A stretch of 8,985 nucleotides of DNA from contig VBGV01000121.1 in assembly GCA_005880755.1 (NCBI GenBank), positions 1 to 8,985 of the forward strand. Direction: 5' to 3'. The stretch comes from Chloroflexota bacterium (lineage in GTDB: Bacteria; Chloroflexota; Dormibacteria; Dormibacterales; Dormibacteraceae). The notes beneath the pieces were generated by a model, which did not search any database, was not told the DNA's origin, and worked only from the letters and a program-made list of their open reading frames with translations. The position numbers and the translations under genes are program-made. Shown in pieces: positions 4,977 to 8,985 of the stretch. Position 1 is the stretch's first letter; each line of letters begins with the position of its first letter.

Positions 4977-6136
4977 CCGAAGATAAGGAGGGTACCGACC
5001 AGGAATCATCGGCTGCGATGACCATGGAGGACTACCTCCACTTCGAGGAGGAGGCCTTCAAAACCCCCAACCACGGGGACATCGTGGATGGGATCGTCGT
5101 GCGCGTCGACCCGGACGAGGTCCTCGTGGACATCGGGGCCAAGGCCGAGGGCGTCATCTCGAGCAAGGAGCTCGGCATGCGAGGAGACATCGACTCCGAG
5201 CTCGAGCCTGGCGACCAGATCAAGGTCTACGTCCTGCAGCCGGAGAACGAGGAGGGCAACGTCGTCCTCAGCCTCCGCCGCGCTCGGGCGGAGACCACGT
5301 GGATCGTCGCGGCCGAGAAGCAATCCGACGGCACGGTCATCGATGCCGACGTGCGCGAGCAGAACAAGGGCGGGCTGATCGTCAACATCCTGGGTCTGCG
5401 CGGCTTTTTGCCGTCGAGCCAGGTGGCGCGCGCTTTCGCGGGCAGCCTCGAGTCGCTGGTCGGCAAGCGCATCCCGGTCAAGATCCTCGAGGTCAACCGC
5501 AAGCGGAACCGGCTGATCGTGAGCCAGAAGGCGGCGGAAGACGAGGACCGCGCACGCAAGCGCGAGGAGCTTTTCAGCCGGCTGCAGACCGGGACGATCG
5601 TGAAGGGCACGGTTTCCGGGATCACCAGCTACGGCGCTTTCGTCGACATCGGCGGCGCCGATGGCCTGATCCACATCTCCGAGCTTTCGTGGGACCGCGT
5701 CTCCAAGGTCACCGACGTGCTCCAGCTGGGCGAGGAGGTCACAGTCAAAGTGATCAAGCTCGACCCGGAGCAGACGCGCATCTCGCTGTCACTGCGCCAG
5801 CTGCAGCAGGACCCGTGGGAGCGGCTCGTCCAGTCAATGCCGGTCGGCTCGATCGTCGAAGGTCAGGTCACCAAGACCAAGAAGTACGGCGCCTTTCTCC
5901 AGATCATGCCGGGCATCGAAGGCTTGCTCCACATCTCGGAGCTGTCGTGGGATCACGTGGAACGCACTGAGGACGTCCTCAAGGTCGGCGAGACGGTGCA
6001 GGTCAAGGTGATCGGCATCGACACCGCACGGCGGAGGATCTCGCTGAGCCTCAAGCAGCTGTCGGCGCCACCGGCGAGCCTGGCCGGGGCACACACCGAC
6101 CACCGCCACGACGAGTACCCCGAAGAAGACGAGTAG
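4949..6136 (+). CDS. rpsA: 30S ribosomal protein S1
   Basis: S1 binds mRNA and helps place it on the 30S subunit. Four S1 (OB-fold) RNA-binding domains are visible: about 42-111 (GDIVDGIVVRVDPDEVLVDI), 125-193 (degenerate, with GLIVNILGLRGFLPSSQV), 213-283 (TGTIVKGTVSGI, YGAFVDIGGADGLIHISELS) and 298-369 (GSIVEGQVTKT, YGAFLQIMPGIEGLLHISEL). The last two are canonical. At 395 residues with four domains it resembles actinobacterial and Chloroflexota-type S1 rather than the six-domain proteobacterial form. An acidic, disordered-looking N-terminus of about 40 residues precedes domain 1, and the tail is acidic (EYPEEDE). It starts at TTG with a purine-rich Shine-Dalgarno. ATG 5018 is the alternative and would shorten the protein by 23 residues. 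The gene abuts the convergent membrane-protein gene with no bases between stop codons. Confidence 0.95.
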   Translation: MSAESGAVLTEDKEGTDQESSAAMTMEDYLHFEEEAFKTPNHGDIVDGIVVRVDPDEVLVDIGAKAEGVISSKELGMRGDIDSELEPGDQIKVYVLQPENEEGNVVLSLRRARAETTWIVAAEKQSDGTVIDADVREQNKGGLIVNILGLRGFLPSSQVARAFAGSLESLVGKRIPVKILEVNRKRNRLIVSQKAAEDEDRARKREELFSRLQTGTIVKGTVSGITSYGAFVDIGGADGLIHISELSWDRVSKVTDVLQLGEEVTVKVIKLDPEQTRISLSLRQLQQDPWERLVQSMPVGSIVEGQVTKTKKYGAFLQIMPGIEGLLHISELSWDHVERTEDVLKVGETVQVKVIGIDTARRRISLSLKQLSAPPASLAGAHTDHRHDEYPEEDE

Positions 6137-7666
6137 CTAGCCCAGCGCCGAGAGGCGCTGAGCGGCCGGGGTGTAGTAGGGGTCGATCTCGAGCGCGCGC
6201 TGGTAGGCGCTTCGCGCCTTGGCGCGGTTGCCCAGCTGCAGCTCGCGGTCGCCCAGCGTGACGTAGAAGCCGGGCTCGGTCTCGCCGAGCGCAGCGGCTC
6301 GGCGCAGCTCGTCGATGCTTCCGAGCGCCCAGTGGTACTGGGCCTGGAGCGGGTCGACCTTGACCGACAGGTCCGGGCGGCCTTTCAGGTACCAGACGTC
6401 GGCGAGGACGGGGAAGACGGCGAACAGGACCGCCGCCAGCACCAGGACCACGGCGGTGCCGGCTCGCACTTCTTTCGCGCCCCTCACCCCGACCCTCTCC
6501 CCTGAAGCGGGAGAGGGGGAGGCTGCGGACCATAAGGTTCCGGCCAGAAGCCAGAACGCTCCGGTGGCTGGGGACCAGTCGAAGTTGAACGCCACCCACA
6601 CGGAGAAGCCGACCAATGCCGCGCTGAGCCCCGCGACGTACGGCTCCGACCGGCCCCTCCAGGCCGTGCGGAACACCACGAACAAGACCCAGCCCAGCGC
6701 GGCCAGCCCAAGCACCCCCTGCGTCGCGGCCACATCCAGCGGCCCGGAGTGGATGCGGTCGAATGTGACCAGGCTGGCGTAGTCCTGGCTCAGGAAACGC
6801 CCGAAGGAAAGGCCGGTCGCGTCCTCGCCCCATCCCGTGAGCGGACGCGCGGCGACCATGCGCAGCCCGTCGCCCCAGAGGTGCAGGCGCAGCTCCGGTG
6901 GGTCGTTGTTCAGGATGCGGAGGGGCGAGGCGAGCATGACGGCCAGCACGATCCCGACCAGTGCCGCTGCGGCGCCGCCGACTGCCAGGCCAAAACGGCG
7001 GGGGACGGCGAAAGCGAGCAGCGCGAGGCAGCCGGCGATCACGCCCAGTCCGCCGCTCCGTGACGTGGTGACCAGCAGGCCGGCGACCATCACCGCCACG
7101 GCGGCTGCCCAGGCGGCTGCGAAGGGAGTGCCGCGCCGGGCACGGTCGAGGGCGAGTGGGATGGCCATGACGGTGAGCGCCGCCAGCAGGTTTGCGTTCC
7201 CGAGGTCGCCATCAGGACGAAAGGGCGCATGGAAGATCCACTGGAGCCAGGCTTTGAAGCACGCGATGGAGGTGCCGAGCACGAAACCCGCGATCAGCCA
7301 AGCGCGCTGGCGCGGGCTGCGCAACAGCCAGACCGACGCAGCCAGCAGGGCGAGGTAGGAGAGGCGCATCGGCAGCGACTCGTATCGTGTGTAGGACCCC
7401 GCCAGGCTGAGCGGCCAGGAAACCGAGGTGATGAACGCCAGCACGGCGGCGGCCGCGGCGGCCAGAAGCGGCCAGCGCAAGGCGCCCAGCGGGGGTCCAC
7501 TGTGAAGAAGGAGGGCGATTCCGACTCCAAGGCAAGCGCCGGCGATCACGATCGACGCGCGGGGAAGGATGTAGGAATCGCTTGCGGTGGGTATAAAGAC
7601 GATTGGCAGCGCCAGGGCGATGGCCGCGGGAAGGAAGCCGCCGAAGCGCTCCAGGAGGTGCTTCAC
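6137..7666 (-). CDS. O-antigen ligase/polymerase-like membrane protein with C-terminal TPR-like region
   Basis: A 509-residue polytopic inner-membrane protein. Hydrophobic segments lie at roughly 11-27, 36-54, 63-79, 103-117, 122-140, 158-173, 183-200, 207-222, 227-247, 318-334, 345-361, 366-380 and 402-422. GNANLLAALTVMAIPLAL (156-173), TTSRSGGLG (200-208), LWGDGLRMVAARPLTGWGED (263-282) and the loop with RIHSGPLDVAATQGVLGLAALG (304-325) follow the pattern of O-antigen ligase/Wzy-type (Wzy_C) proteins, in which the large loop before the last segments holds the active site. After the membrane part, residues about 443-509 form TPR-like helices (FYVTLGDRELQLGNRAKARSAYQRALEIDP). It probably joins or polymerises surface glycans; the substrate is unknown. 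GTG start 7664-7666 lacks a clear Shine-Dalgarno. Residues 383-396 (SPSPASGERVGVRG) are encoded by a REP-like palindrome. Confidence 0.85.
   Translation of the reverse strand: MKHLLERFGGFLPAAIALALPIVFIPTASDSYILPRASIVIAGACLGVGIALLLHSGPPLGALRWPLLAAAAAAVLAFITSVSWPLSLAGSYTRYESLPMRLSYLALLAASVWLLRSPRQRAWLIAGFVLGTSIACFKAWLQWIFHAPFRPDGDLGNANLLAALTVMAIPLALDRARRGTPFAAAWAAAVAVMVAGLLVTTSRSGGLGVIAGCLALLAFAVPRRFGLAVGGAAAALVGIVLAVMLASPLRILNNDPPELRLHLWGDGLRMVAARPLTGWGEDATGLSFGRFLSQDYASLVTFDRIHSGPLDVAATQGVLGLAALGWVLFVVFRTAWRGRSEPYVAGLSAALVGFSVWVAFNFDWSPATGAFWLLAGTLWSAASPSPASGERVGVRGAKEVRAGTAVVLVLAAVLFAVFPVLADVWYLKGRPDLSVKVDPLQAQYHWALGSIDELRRAAALGETEPGFYVTLGDRELQLGNRAKARSAYQRALEIDPYYTPAAQRLSALG
6143..6160. repeat. 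Hairpin at the convergent rpsA/membrane-protein junction
   Basis: CAGCGCC (6143-6149) and GGCGCTG (6154-6160) form a perfect 7-bp stem with a GAGA (GNRA-type) loop, 6 nt after the rpsA stop. It lies within the last codons of the convergent gene. There is no T-run, so it may protect the rpsA mRNA 3' end rather than terminate. Confidence 0.45.
6481..6523. repeat. REP-like palindrome inside the membrane-protein gene
   Basis: CCCTCTCCC (6493-6501) and GGGAGAGGG (6509-6517) form a 9-bp stem with a 7-nt loop, preceded by CCCTCACCCCGA. This layout (CTCACCCC..CCCTCTCCC..GGGAGAGGG) matches a widely dispersed intergenic repeat known from many bacterial genomes. When translated, that repeat gives peptides of the type SPSPASGERVGVRG, exactly as here. 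It lies between two hydrophobic segments and keeps the frame open. Confidence 0.75.
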
Positions 7667-7806
7667 AGCACCGTTCTTAACCGAAATCTACTTCCGGAGT
7701 TGGACGTTATATTAGGTGCGGAGGTACCGACCGGTACCGAAGCAAACGTGGAGGAGGTGCTGGCCCCACCTAAGCAGTAGAAAGGAGTCCAGGAGGAATA
7801 GGGACC
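7667..7806. promoter_or_regulatory. Divergent control region between the membrane-protein gene and clpC
   Basis: The 140 bp hold an AT-rich TTATATTA (7707-7714) that is -10-like on both strands, though I find no matching -35. Next come two direct copies of GGTACCGA (7723-7730 and 7733-7740), each containing the palindrome GGTACC, which could be an operator. They are not CIRCE, HAIR or CtsR-type sites. The clpC Shine-Dalgarno AGGAGG (7791-7796) lies 10 nt before TTG 7807, with a second purine run AAAGGAG at 7781-7787. Confidence 0.4.

Positions 7807-8985
<1,179 letters not shown>

Noticed and set aside
5006..5674. 222-codon minus-strand frame opposite rpsA
   Set aside because: Antisense shadow of rpsA; D/L/V/A-rich with no recognisable features.

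Overview
The window comes from a high-GC bacterium. Gene content and protein style point to a Terrabacteria-type lineage (Chloroflexota, Candidatus Dormibacterota or Actinomycetota): a ClpC-type Clp ATPase, a four-domain S1 protein with an acidic N-terminal extension, and a panB-panC operon headed by a DUF2520 oxidoreductase-like gene. This placement is inference from protein style. There is no rRNA or tRNA in the window to fix it.

Region by region: (1) Positions 1-2397 hold a compact pantothenate operon on the plus strand: the C-terminal part of a Rossmann/DUF2520 protein, then panB (stop and start overlap as ATGA), then panC. A 38-nt palindrome sits at the panB/panC junction, inside an extra panB C-terminal tail and just before an unusually short PanC N-terminus. 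(2) Positions 2398-4948 look like an accessory, repeat-bearing stretch between core genes. It has two identical 86-bp repeats 135 bp apart, about 550 bp without a recognisable gene, and a small TTG-started HTH DNA-binding gene (minus) divergent from a SnoaL-like/ester-cyclase gene (plus). The latter has a strong Shine-Dalgarno and a clear intrinsic terminator. Then come a possible 60-residue minus-strand ORF, an 8-bp-arm inverted repeat, and a second, diverged copy of the palindromic repeat core upstream of rpsA. (3) Positions 4949-6136 encode ribosomal protein S1, with a possible short leader ORF overlapping its start. (4) Directly abutting and convergent is a 509-residue O-antigen-ligase-like polytopic membrane protein with a C-terminal TPR-like tail (6137-7666, minus). 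It carries an in-frame REP-like palindrome. (5) After a 140-bp divergent intergenic region with short direct repeats, clpC starts at TTG 7807 and runs off the window end in frame.

The genes do not form one pathway. PanB and PanC make pantothenate, the CoA precursor. S1 supports translation initiation, ClpC drives regulated proteolysis, and the membrane protein probably acts in surface glycan polymerisation or ligation. I found no clear undescribed multi-gene system. The most unusual material is the family of GC-rich palindromic repeats. They lie between genes, next to a promoter-like element, and inside two coding regions in frame.
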